Source of the DNA: Photorhabdus noenieputensis
GTDB lineage: Bacteria > Pseudomonadota > Gammaproteobacteria > Enterobacterales > Enterobacteriaceae
Assembly (NCBI RefSeq): GCF_018448935.1
Contig: NZ_RCWC01000002.1
Coordinates: forward strand, 1 to 64,000
DNA: 64,000 nt
Direction: 5' to 3'
Below the pieces are notes generated by a model that was not told the origin of the DNA, searched no databases, and saw nothing but the letters and a program-made list of their open reading frames with translations. A program made the translations under genes and the position numbers. Of the stretch, positions 10,035 to 18,284 are shown one piece after another. The first letter of the stretch is position 1; every line of letters starts with the position of its first letter.

Positions 10035-11609
10035 ATGGCTGCATTTCTTCCCTTAACTTCCACACCAAATGGTGCAGAGTATTTGAAGGCGGCATTAAGT
10101 GCGCCGGTTTATGAAGTTGCTCAGGTGACTCCCTTGCAGGAAATGGAGAAAATTTCTGCCCGCTTAGGAAATACTATTTTGGTAAAGCGGGAAGATCGGC
10201 AACCTGTGCACAGTTTTAAGCTTCGTGGTGCGTATGCCATGATTGCGGGTTTGTCTGAGGAACAAAAAAACCGGGGAGTGATTACCGCGTCAGCCGGTAA
10301 CCATGCTCAGGGGGTTGCACTTTCTGCCAATCGTGTGGGAATAAAATCTCTGATTGTTATGCCGGTTACTACCGCGGATATTAAAGTCGATGCAGTCCGT
10401 AGTTTCGGTGGTAAAGCTCTGTTGTATGGCGCTAATTTTGATGAGGCTAAAGCTAAAGCAATAGAAATGGCACAACAGGAGGGCTATACCTTTATTCCTC
10501 CGTTTGATCATCCCGCTGTAATCGCAGGTCAGGCAACACTGGCGATGGAACTTTTGCAACAGGATGTGCGCTTGGATCGCATCTTTGTACCTGTTGGTGG
10601 CGGTGGCTTGATTGCTGGAGTGGCAGTGTTGATTAAGCAACTGATGCCAGAAATTAAAATCATTGGGGTGGAAGCGGAAGATTCAGCTTGCCTGAAAGCG
10701 GCAATGGAAGCTGGACATCCGGTAGATTTACCACGAGTTGGCTTATTTGCTGAAGGTGTAGCTGTTAAGCGTATAGGTGATGAGACATTTCGTTTGTGTC
10801 AGCAATATGTGGATGGTGTTATCACGGTAGACAGTGATGCCATTTGTGCGGCAGTAAAGGATCTGTTTGAAGATGTACGTGCGATTGCGGAGCCATCCGG
10901 TGCATTGGCGCTCGCTGGATTGAAAAAGTATGTTCAGCAGCATCAGCTTAAAGGTGAACGGCTAGCCCATATTCTTTCTGGCGCTAATGTGAGCTTTCAC
11001 GGGTTACGTTATGTCTCTGAGCGTTGTGAATTGGGCGAGCAGCGGGAAGCATTGCTGGCAGTGACTATTCCTGAACATAAAGGGAGTTTCCTGAGTTTTT
11101 GCCAGAAATTGGGCGATCGGGTGGTAACCGAATTTAATTATCGTTATACGGATGCAGATCCTGATCAGGCTTGTCTTTTCGTTGGTGTTCGCTTGAGCCG
11201 TGGTGAGGTAGAGCGACGGGAAATTATCGAGGAATTGCGTACCGCAGGATATCAGGTTGCTGATCTTTCAGATGATGAAATGGCGAAATTACATGTTCGT
11301 TATATGATCGGTGGTCGTCCATCTAAGCCATTGAAAGAACGCTTGTTTAGTTTTGAATTTCCTGAATCACCGGGTGCGTTACTCAAGTTCTTACAAACTT
11401 TGGGAACTCATTGGAATATTACGTTATTCCATTATCGCAATTATGGTACAGATTATGGCCGAGTGTTAGCCGCATTTGAATTGTCAGAAGCGGAAGTGCG
11501 TTTTACGCGTCATCTTGATGCATTAGGCTATGCGTATCACGATGAGACGGATACCCCCGCGTTTAAATTCTTTTTAATGTGCCAGGCATCTGAAGCAGCC
11601 GGAGGTTGA
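10035..11609 (+). CDS. ilvA: IlvA, biosynthetic threonine deaminase
   Basis: A 524-residue PLP enzyme that turns threonine into 2-oxobutanoate for isoleucine synthesis. The catalytic domain has Lys62 in HSFKLRGAYAM, the SAGNHAQGVA substrate loop and the GGGGLIAG phosphate loop. The C-terminal part (about 330-515) carries two ACT-like domains, where Ile and Val act allosterically in the family. It is the last gene of the operon, closely spaced after ilvD, and is followed by a terminator. It is about 10 residues longer than E. coli IlvA, mostly at the C-terminus. Confidence 0.97.
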   Translation: MAAFLPLTSTPNGAEYLKAALSAPVYEVAQVTPLQEMEKISARLGNTILVKREDRQPVHSFKLRGAYAMIAGLSEEQKNRGVITASAGNHAQGVALSANRVGIKSLIVMPVTTADIKVDAVRSFGGKALLYGANFDEAKAKAIEMAQQEGYTFIPPFDHPAVIAGQATLAMELLQQDVRLDRIFVPVGGGGLIAGVAVLIKQLMPEIKIIGVEAEDSACLKAAMEAGHPVDLPRVGLFAEGVAVKRIGDETFRLCQQYVDGVITVDSDAICAAVKDLFEDVRAIAEPSGALALAGLKKYVQQHQLKGERLAHILSGANVSFHGLRYVSERCELGEQREALLAVTIPEHKGSFLSFCQKLGDRVVTEFNYRYTDADPDQACLFVGVRLSRGEVERREIIEELRTAGYQVADLSDDEMAKLHVRYMIGGRPSKPLKERLFSFEFPESPGALLKFLQTLGTHWNITLFHYRNYGTDYGRVLAAFELSEAEVRFTRHLDALGYAYHDETDTPAFKFFLMCQASEAAGG

Positions 11610-11650
11610 TCGGTGTTTTGGTAATGAAAAAACATGTTCTATAAAACGGC

Positions 11651-11679
11651 AAAATAGCGCCTGGATAAGGTGCTATTTT
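11651..11679. terminator. Bidirectional terminator between ilvA and emrB
   Basis: AAAATAGCGCC pairs with GGTGCTATTTT around a short loop, with A-rich and T-rich flanks that suit termination from both sides. It separates the convergent ilvA and emrB genes and marks the left edge of the accessory island. Confidence 0.75.
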
Positions 11680-11746
11680 GGCAAGATGTAATATTCGCCT
11701 AGGCTCCATTAGAAAGAGCTCGATAATAAATTCTTTGATCATTGTG

Positions 11747-13264
11747 CTATTTCTTTTCTCCGACGGTGGGTTTTGCCAACCAGATAAAGATCAGCAAGAT
11801 CAGAAAAATAAAGCCAAATAGCCAATAAATCTCGTTAGCAGCAATAATCAATCCCTGATTAGTGATTTCACGTGCCAGAGAGTGGCTGGCTTGGGCTTGT
11901 GACATCCCTAATTGTCCCATTTTCTCATAGGCTTGTTGGGCAATAGGACTATGGGGAGTTATCGATTCAGTTAACTGAACGTGGTGGACAGCTTCGCGAC
12001 GGGACCACATGGTGGTGGTAATTGAAGTCCCTACGGATGTTGCCAGAGTGCGTAAAAAGTTGAACAAGCTACCGGCAGAGGCGATTTTAGCGGGTTCAAC
12101 GTCAGATAATATAATGGCTGTTAGTGGCATAATTAAACAGGCGATAGCAAAGCCCTGAATAAATTGTGGCCAGGCAGCGGTGGCAAAGTCCATTGATAGC
12201 TCAAAGGTATTCGTTCTCCAAAAGAAACAGAGTGCAAAAATGATAAAGCTAGACATAACTAAATAACGCATATCAATTTTTGAACTAAAACGACCAATGA
12301 GTGGGACGAGCATTATCGGCACTATCCCTAATGGAGCCATTACCAATCCAGCCCAAGTAGCAGTGTAACCAAATACCATTTGCAATAATTGAGGTTGTAA
12401 AACCAGCGTGCCTATGTGGAGTAGGAAAGCCAAACTGATACATAAGGTACCGATAGTAAAATTACGAGATTTAAATAGTGACAAGTCAATGATCGGATCA
12501 TCATCGGTGAGTTCCCAAATAATTAGGAAAGTTATGGCAATGACGGCGGTAATGGCTAATACAATAATTTCTGTTGAGTTGAACCAATCAAGCTCTTTTC
12601 CTCTATCAAGTAATAGCTGAAAACAACCAACACCGATGACCAATAAAATCAGCCCTATGACATCAATTGACCTAGCCGTTGTTTCAGTTTCCCGGTCTTT
12701 TAACAGCATCCAGGTGATAGCAATGGCAACAAAGCCAACCGGAACATTGATGAGAAAGATCCATCCCCAATGGTAATTGTCGCTGATCCAACCGCCGAGT
12801 ATCGGACCACAAACCGGAGCGATAACGATAGTCATTGACCACAGTGCCAATGCCATATTGCGTTTTAGCGGAGGATAGTTGTTGAGTAGCAAACTTTGCG
12901 AAAGGGGCATAATTGGCCCGGCTGAGATACCTTGTAGAACGCGGGAAATAATCAACATTTCCAAGCTATTAGCAATACCACATAACCAGGAAGTGATCAC
13001 AAACAAGAGCATTGAAATTAAGAAAACCCGGACTTCCCCAAACCGTTTTGCTAACCAGCCAGTTAATGGGATAGAAATCGCGTTAGCAACAGCAAATGAA
13101 GTAATTACCCAAGTACCTTGTGATACTGATGAACCCAGATCGCCAGCAATGGTTGATATTGCAACGTTAGCAATAGTCAGATCCAATATTTGTAAAAAAG
13201 CGGCTAATGCTAAAGCCAGGGTTAGCCAGCCAAGTTTGGCTCCTGATAATGGCTCTTTTAGCAT
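11747..13264 (-). CDS. emrB: EmrB-type multidrug efflux transporter (MFS, DHA2)
   Basis: A 505-residue integral membrane protein with about 14 predicted membrane segments. It has the DHA2 motif A-like loop GWLAKRFGEVRVF and the antiporter motif C region APVCGPILGGWISD. In E. coli EmrB works with EmrA and TolC to extrude hydrophobic weak acids, uncouplers and thiolactomycin. It lies 7 nt downstream of emrA. It is placed at the end of a minus-strand biosynthetic gene row, away from the usual emrR/mprA repressor, which suggests a role in exporting the local product. Substrate is inferred, not shown. Confidence 0.88.
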   Translation of the reverse strand: MLKEPLSGAKLGWLTLALALAAFLQILDLTIANVAISTIAGDLGSSVSQGTWVITSFAVANAISIPLTGWLAKRFGEVRVFLISMLLFVITSWLCGIANSLEMLIISRVLQGISAGPIMPLSQSLLLNNYPPLKRNMALALWSMTIVIAPVCGPILGGWISDNYHWGWIFLINVPVGFVAIAITWMLLKDRETETTARSIDVIGLILLVIGVGCFQLLLDRGKELDWFNSTEIIVLAITAVIAITFLIIWELTDDDPIIDLSLFKSRNFTIGTLCISLAFLLHIGTLVLQPQLLQMVFGYTATWAGLVMAPLGIVPIMLVPLIGRFSSKIDMRYLVMSSFIIFALCFFWRTNTFELSMDFATAAWPQFIQGFAIACLIMPLTAIILSDVEPAKIASAGSLFNFLRTLATSVGTSITTTMWSRREAVHHVQLTESITPHSPIAQQAYEKMGQLGMSQAQASHSLAREITNQGLIIAANEIYWLFGFIFLILLIFIWLAKPTVGEKK

Positions 13265-13271
13265 GTTAACC

Positions 13272-14444
13272 TCACTTATTTTGACTGGTATTAACTTGAA
13301 TGATTTCGTTAATTAGCTGATCAATTTCTCCGGTGTTGTAAGTTAAAACGTTGGTTTCATAAATAATGCCGTTACGAGGCGTGTCGGCAAGCACCAGACC
13401 ATCCCGATTTCGGGTATCAACCGTGGCGTGCATGGATAAACCGATGCGTAAAGGATGATCGATAAGTTGTTGTTCTGCTAGTTCAACACGGACAGGTAAA
13501 CGTTGAACCACTTTGATCCAGTTACCGGTGGCATTTTGTGCTGGTAATAAAGAAAATGCACTGCCAGTTCCCATATCAAGACCAACGATCCGGCCTTTAT
13601 AAATGACATCATTGCCATAGAAATCGCTAATCAGTGTTACGGGTTGACCAATACGGACATTGGCGAGTTGAACTTCTTTGAAGTTAGCTTCGACCCAAAG
13701 TTGGTCAGCGGGTACGATAACCATCAGTGGAGCGCCACTTTTTATTTGTGAGCCTACTTGAACACTACGGCGTGAAATGTAGCCTGTTACCGGCGCTACA
13801 ATCTGGGTGCGCTGTAAGGTTAACCATGCATCGCGGAGCTGGGAGGCCGCCAGTTTAATAGCAGGTTGTTGATCTAGTGGGGTGTCTATAACTAATGCTT
13901 TATTGGCATAATATTGTTGTCGGGCAACATTCAGCTCAGATTTTGCCATTTGCACGCTATTACGGGAATGAATCAGATTTTCTTTAGCAATAGCACCTGT
14001 GAGTCCCAAATGTTCACGTCGTTTTAAATCATCTTGAGCCTGTTGTAATGCTGTTTGTTTGAGATCAATGTTAGCCAATAGTTTTTCATTATCAATAATG
14101 GTTTGGTGAGTTTGCCTGACATTATTAGCCAATGTATTTTTCGCTCGTTCAAAAGCATGTTCTGCATTAATAGAGTCCAAACGTAGCAAAATATCGCCTT
14201 GTTGAACGAAGTCGGTATTATCGGCATAAATGGCGGTTACGCTGCCGGTGATCTGGGCCATCACTTGTACCTGATTACCAACAACGTAAGCATCATCAGT
14301 CGCTTGATAATGACGTAATGAAATAAGCCAATAGGTGAAGTAACCCAACCCGGTAAAAACAAATAAGAGAGTTACGAGGATCAGTGCTAACTTACGTTTT
14401 GACTTTTTCTCATTAAGCGGAGGTGAGTGTATTTCTCCGGCCAT
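13272..14444 (-). CDS. emrA: EmrA-type membrane fusion protein
   Basis: A 390-residue periplasmic adaptor of the HlyD/EmrA family, identical in length to E. coli EmrA. It has a cytoplasmic Lys/Arg-rich N-terminus, one membrane anchor (about 17-38), the RHYQATDDAYVVGN entry to the biotinyl-lipoyl half-motif, a coiled-coil hairpin (about 90-200), and the conserved beta-barrel segment with MGTGSAFSLLPAQNATGNWI. It bridges EmrB to an outer-membrane channel, usually TolC. Start at ATG 14444, with GGGAG upstream. emrR is absent next door. Confidence 0.9.
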   Translation of the reverse strand: MAGEIHSPPLNEKKSKRKLALILVTLLFVFTGLGYFTYWLISLRHYQATDDAYVVGNQVQVMAQITGSVTAIYADNTDFVQQGDILLRLDSINAEHAFERAKNTLANNVRQTHQTIIDNEKLLANIDLKQTALQQAQDDLKRREHLGLTGAIAKENLIHSRNSVQMAKSELNVARQQYYANKALVIDTPLDQQPAIKLAASQLRDAWLTLQRTQIVAPVTGYISRRSVQVGSQIKSGAPLMVIVPADQLWVEANFKEVQLANVRIGQPVTLISDFYGNDVIYKGRIVGLDMGTGSAFSLLPAQNATGNWIKVVQRLPVRVELAEQQLIDHPLRIGLSMHATVDTRNRDGLVLADTPRNGIIYETNVLTYNTGEIDQLINEIIQVNTSQNK

Positions 14445-14766
14445 GTGTTTTCTCCCATCACGGTGATTAAAAATAAATTCGTCTTAATTAATGTGTTTAT
14501 ATTTGATTAAACACCTTGGAGTCGACTACAAGGTCAAGCCCTTCTCATCTGATAAAATGAAAATTGCTAATATTTAGCACTTAACGCCAAAAGCATGATT
14601 TAATATTAAAATTGTTTATTATCGTTATTAATATTGATCAGATAGGCTGGATTATCTATCTGACAATGATTAACGGTATTTTGTGTCAGTACCCAGAATA
14701 TTTATCTGGGTACAAATAATCACAGAATAGGGATACGAAGCCATTGATATTAATTATTTAACTGAA
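14445..14766. other. Noncoding spacer between the fabG-like gene and emrA
   Basis: 322 nt of AT-rich sequence without a credible ORF. It probably holds a promoter for emrAB, so the exporter may be transcribed separately from the upstream biosynthetic genes. The segment GTCTGACAATG...TCTGGGTAC near 14660-14715 has weak dyads. I see no clear intrinsic terminator. Confidence 0.5.
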
Positions 14767-15510
14767 TTAGGCAGTCATTCCTCCATCAATAACGAATGTT
14801 TGCCCGGTGATGTAGCGTCCTCCGGGGCTGAGCAGAAAATTGATTGCCAGAGCAATATCTTCCACTGAACCTAAACGGCCTAATGGGATGTTAGATAATA
14901 GTTTTTTCCTGTGTGATGCAGGGATATGATCCAACATTTCAGTATCAATCAAGCCTGGTGCAACGGTATTGACTCGAACATTAAATCGGCCAACTTCAAC
15001 CGCTAATGAGCGGGTAATACCGATCATAGCGGCTTTGGTTGCAGCGTAGTTAACTTGCCCTGAGTTGGCTTTAAACGCAGTGACTGAGCTCATGTGGATA
15101 ATGCAGCCTTCTCCCGCAGTAATCATTTCGGGGAGAAAAGCGTGATTGACGAAATAGACAGAAGAAAGATTGGTAGAAATTACATTGTGCCACTCTTCTT
15201 CTTTCATATTTATCAGCAATGCATCTTGGGTAATGCCGGCGTTATTGATGATGGCATAGGGAGAACCATATCGTGAGATAAGTTCTGTTGACAATGTTTG
15301 AACTTCTTCGGCGTTTGAGACATCACATTGATAGCCCTCACAGCGATAACCTTGCTGTTCAATTTCCTGACACAATGTTTGAGCTTCATTTGTGCTTGAT
15401 TTATAGGTAAAAACCACATGATAGTTCTGAGCAGCCAGCATTTTTACTATGCCTTTGCCGATACCACGTGATCCTCCCGAAATAAAAACCCAAGGGGTGC
15501 TGATACTCAT
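14767..15510 (-). CDS. FabG-like 3-oxoacyl-(ACP) reductase, SDR family
   Basis: A 247-residue short-chain dehydrogenase/reductase. The NADP(H)-binding GGSRGIG motif lies at residues 12-18, NNAG at 89-92, and the catalytic set is Asn114, Ser142, Tyr155 and Lys159 in GQVNYAATKAAMIG, with FabG spacing. The expected reaction is reduction of a 3-oxoacyl thioester on a carrier protein. It is the last of three chain-modifying genes (KS, dehydratase, reductase), 64 nt after the MaoC-like gene, and has an AGAGGA ribosome site. It is additional to the housekeeping FabG expected elsewhere. No enoyl reductase is present in the cluster. Confidence 0.88.
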   Translation of the reverse strand: MSISTPWVFISGGSRGIGKGIVKMLAAQNYHVVFTYKSSTNEAQTLCQEIEQQGYRCEGYQCDVSNAEEVQTLSTELISRYGSPYAIINNAGITQDALLINMKEEEWHNVISTNLSSVYFVNHAFLPEMITAGEGCIIHMSSVTAFKANSGQVNYAATKAAMIGITRSLAVEVGRFNVRVNTVAPGLIDTEMLDHIPASHRKKLLSNIPLGRLGSVEDIALAINFLLSPGGRYITGQTFVIDGGMTA

Positions 15511-15574
15511 TAAGTTATTCCTCTAAATTTTTGCCATCCGTCTGCTAATAGGCTAATAGCGCATTTATTAAATC

Positions 15575-16390
15575 TTAGTTGGCAATCTGCTTTCTTTTTG
15601 TTGTTCCCATCAGGCTCATTTCAACAACTAAAGAAATTTCTCCATCCAGCCAGATTGGGATTTCCAATGTACCGTATAACGAGCCATCAACGTCGAATGT
15701 ATCTTTTGGCAGGATGGTATATTCGATATTCGGCATTTCATCTGGGATTGGGCGATTGAGCAGTGCTGGAGAAAAACTCACGGTATGCATGACATGCAGG
15801 ACAATAAGGTCTTTGAGGCATGTTTCATCATGTTCTTGTTTGCCAAAATAGGTTTTAAATTCTGTTGCGAGTGCAGTTTTGGCACTTTGCTGCATGAAAA
15901 GATAAAACATCAGAGCATCGAGAAAGATCCAGAACTCATTGATTTCTGGAAAGGTATGTTTGAATTCGATGGATTTTCTTATTGTCTCTTGTATAGGAAC
16001 TTGGCAACGTGGTTTTTCTGGGAAGTCAGTTTTTTGTGAAAAATCGAAACAGCTATAGTGACCAACCAGAGGTTTCAGGTTGGTTGTTTCGTCTTGCAGA
16101 TTAAAGGTCGTTTTCCCATTCAGGTCAGTGTGCTTAGTTTTGACACAATAGCAGGCATCCAGAGGTACGGGATTGCGTAAATTAACGTGCCACTGTCTGC
16201 CCATTTCCCTATTTGGTTGTGACAGATAATCGTATCCGCTTTTGAGCGGGATCATTGCCAGCATGCCGTGTACTGCAATACCTCCCAACCCGACTTCTCT
16301 AGCGATTTTTTCATCAAAATGGATAGGATTGTAGTCGCCAGAGAATTTAGCCCATTGACTGAGATCTTCTTTACTAAATTGAACGTTCAT
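15575..16390 (-). CDS. MaoC-like (R)-3-hydroxyacyl dehydratase/enoyl hydratase
   Basis: A 271-residue protein with an N-terminal hotdog domain that bears the hydratase-2 motif: SGDYNPIHFDE with catalytic-type Asp19 and His24, then GGIAVHGML. The second half (about 130-270) has no strong motif but its length fits a second, degenerate hotdog fold. It should dehydrate a 3-hydroxyacyl thioester produced by the SDR, or hydrate an enoyl thioester. The start overlaps the ketosynthase stop by 4 nt (ATGA), which implies translational coupling. Native substrate and chain length are unknown. Confidence 0.82.
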   Translation of the reverse strand: MNVQFSKEDLSQWAKFSGDYNPIHFDEKIAREVGLGGIAVHGMLAMIPLKSGYDYLSQPNREMGRQWHVNLRNPVPLDACYCVKTKHTDLNGKTTFNLQDETTNLKPLVGHYSCFDFSQKTDFPEKPRCQVPIQETIRKSIEFKHTFPEINEFWIFLDALMFYLFMQQSAKTALATEFKTYFGKQEHDETCLKDLIVLHVMHTVSFSPALLNRPIPDEMPNIEYTILPKDTFDVDGSLYGTLEIPIWLDGEISLVVEMSLMGTTKRKQIAN

Positions 16391-17652
16391 CTGTCGGCTT
16401 TCCTAAAAATAAGTGCACAGTTTGTACCACCGAAGCCATAGTTAACATTTAAAGCAGTGTCGATAACTTGGTGAGTCCGGTGGATGTTGGGGACATAATC
16501 CAGATCACATAGCGGATCAGGATTATTCAAGTGCATAGTTGCGGGAATCGTTGCTGTTTCTATCGCTTTGATACAGAAAATAGATTCAATGGCTCCGGCT
16601 CCGGCAATAAGATGACCTGTATAGGATTTTGTACTGGAAATAGGAATATGGTAAGCGTGATCGCCTAGGCTCATTTTTAGAACATCGGTTTCGTTAATAT
16701 CGTTGAGTGGGGTTGATGTTCCATGAGCATTAATATAGTGAATATCTGAGGTAGAGAGTTTGGCCTGTTCCAGCGCCATCTGAATCGCCATGACTCGTCC
16801 TTTGCAATCAGGTGCCGGGGCGGTCATATCTGACGCATCAGAATAATTGCCATAACCAATCACTTCCGCCAATATATTGGCACCTCTGGCAACAGCGCTG
16901 TCGTAATCTTCAAGACATAATATTGCTGCACCTTCCGACATAACGAAACCACTACGATCTTGACTAAATGGACAGCAGGCTTTTTCGACAGATTCCTGTT
17001 CTTTACTCAGTGCCCCAAGGATGTCGATACTCCAGACGATGAATGGATCTCTGATGCTTTCACCGCCACCTGCCAGCATCATTTTAGTGCGTCCACTGCG
17101 GATAAGTTCAAACGCATCACCTATTGCCATACTGCCGGTTGCACAAGCGGCAACCGGGGTATTTTGATATCCACGTAAGTTCCAGTTCATTGAAATCGCT
17201 GCTGTCCCTACGCTATGCATAGACATGATATTGGTCATCGGTGAGGCAATGCCTTGATCAGTATAAGAACGGCTGTTTTCAACAGTTGCATCTTCTCCTC
17301 CCCAGCCAGTACCAAAAATGACTCCACGTTCAAAAGGGGAGTAATTTTCGTCAAGAGCGGCCTTGTTGTTACCAAATGCCATCTTGATTGCTTCATCCGC
17401 CGCAATTAGTCCCAGTTTGCTGAATTTGGGCAGGTTCTTTAATAACTTTTTGGAAAACCGTGATACATCAGGCGAGAAAGGGATATTGCCGAAAAATTTA
17501 GCTACAACAGAAGCGTCTGGGTGTTCTTCCTTTTTGTAGCCTACACGATAGCTTAGGATTGCATCCCAAATTTCCTGGGTGTTTTGCCCAAGAGAACAGA
17601 TAGAACCATAGCCTGTGACGGCAACGCGACGATAGCTCGTTTGAATATTCAT
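16387..17652 (-). CDS. FabF-type beta-ketoacyl-ACP synthase
   Basis: A 421-residue condensing enzyme. The active-site set Cys170 (in VAACATGSM), His310 (NAHGTSTPLND), Lys342 and His347 (STKSYTGHLIAGAGA) has exactly the spacing of FabF, and the C-terminal NYGFGGTNCALIF is typical of KAS II. The residues are all present, so it should be a catalytically complete decarboxylating Claisen condensing enzyme and not a chain-length factor. It is separated from the ACP gene by a 280-nt gap that holds an ERIC repeat. No acyltransferase is encoded nearby, so malonyl-ACP would come from FabD in trans. Confidence 0.9.
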   Translation of the reverse strand: MNIQTSYRRVAVTGYGSICSLGQNTQEIWDAILSYRVGYKKEEHPDASVVAKFFGNIPFSPDVSRFSKKLLKNLPKFSKLGLIAADEAIKMAFGNNKAALDENYSPFERGVIFGTGWGGEDATVENSRSYTDQGIASPMTNIMSMHSVGTAAISMNWNLRGYQNTPVAACATGSMAIGDAFELIRSGRTKMMLAGGGESIRDPFIVWSIDILGALSKEQESVEKACCPFSQDRSGFVMSEGAAILCLEDYDSAVARGANILAEVIGYGNYSDASDMTAPAPDCKGRVMAIQMALEQAKLSTSDIHYINAHGTSTPLNDINETDVLKMSLGDHAYHIPISSTKSYTGHLIAGAGAIESIFCIKAIETATIPATMHLNNPDPLCDLDYVPNIHRTHQVIDTALNVNYGFGGTNCALIFRKADR

Positions 17653-17782
17653 GAAACATTATCTCCAAAATTCATTTCCTGGTGACATGCTTTATTTTTT
17701 AATACAACCAAATAATAGGATTGGTAGATAAAAGCATCATAAAAATGAATGTTAGCTGTGTTGTGATATTGTCATAGACAGC

Positions 17783-17909
17783 TATACCCGTCGTCTTTCA
17801 AGTTGCCTTTTTGTTGGCTGTACTCACTCACCCCGGTCACATAGTTATCTATGCTCCCGGGGATTCGCTCCCTTGCCGTCGCGATGCATCTTGAAATCCA
17901 TTGGGTATA
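17783..17909. repeat. ERIC element (127 bp)
   Basis: A 127-bp imperfect palindrome begins TATACCCGTCGTCTTTCAAG and ends CTTGAAATCCATTGGGTATA, with the central ACTCACTCACCCCGGTCAC block typical of the enterobacterial repetitive intergenic consensus. Length equals the classic ERIC unit. It lies inside the minus-strand gene row between the ACP and ketosynthase genes, so its transcript would fold into a long stem. Confidence 0.92.
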
Positions 17910-17932
17910 ATATCCCAGTGTATTAGTGATGA

Positions 17933-18169
17933 TTATTTTGCTAATTCACCGACGTAATTGACAAAATCACCGATTGTCGTCGTGTTGTCTCGCTGAAACT
18001 TATCGAAATTCAGTTGAATTCCCATTTCTCTTTTTAAAGCGACCTGAATAGAAACGAAATCCAGACTTACCAAATGAATATCATCAAGTAGGGTATCAAG
18101 AGTAATATCTTCTGGTTCGATGTCAGTTAATTCAGTAATTTGAGATTGAAGTAATTCAAACAGTTTCAT
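17933..18169 (-). CDS. Stand-alone acyl carrier protein
   Basis: A 78-residue acidic protein with the four-helix ACP pattern. The likely phosphopantetheine site is Ser35 in DDIHLVSLDFVSIQ. The usual Asp before the serine (DSL) is Val34, an uncommon variant, but the following Leu-Asp is kept. The N-terminus MKLFELLQSQITEL and the acidic helix II region match small PKS/FAS-type carriers. It is the natural partner of the downstream KS, dehydratase and reductase, and perhaps the acyl acceptor for the LuxE-like enzyme. A phosphopantetheinyl transferase is not in the window. Confidence 0.85.
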   Translation of the reverse strand: MKLFELLQSQITELTDIEPEDITLDTLLDDIHLVSLDFVSIQVALKREMGIQLNFDKFQRDNTTTIGDFVNYVGELAK

Positions 18170-18284
18170 ATTAATGTCCCCTAAAAATTTAAATAATGTT
18201 GGCGGAGCTTAGGTGCCAGAATATAGGTATCAATTAATAAATTCGTTATTCCAGCCACACCGTCTTTTAACTGTCGTTTTGCTA

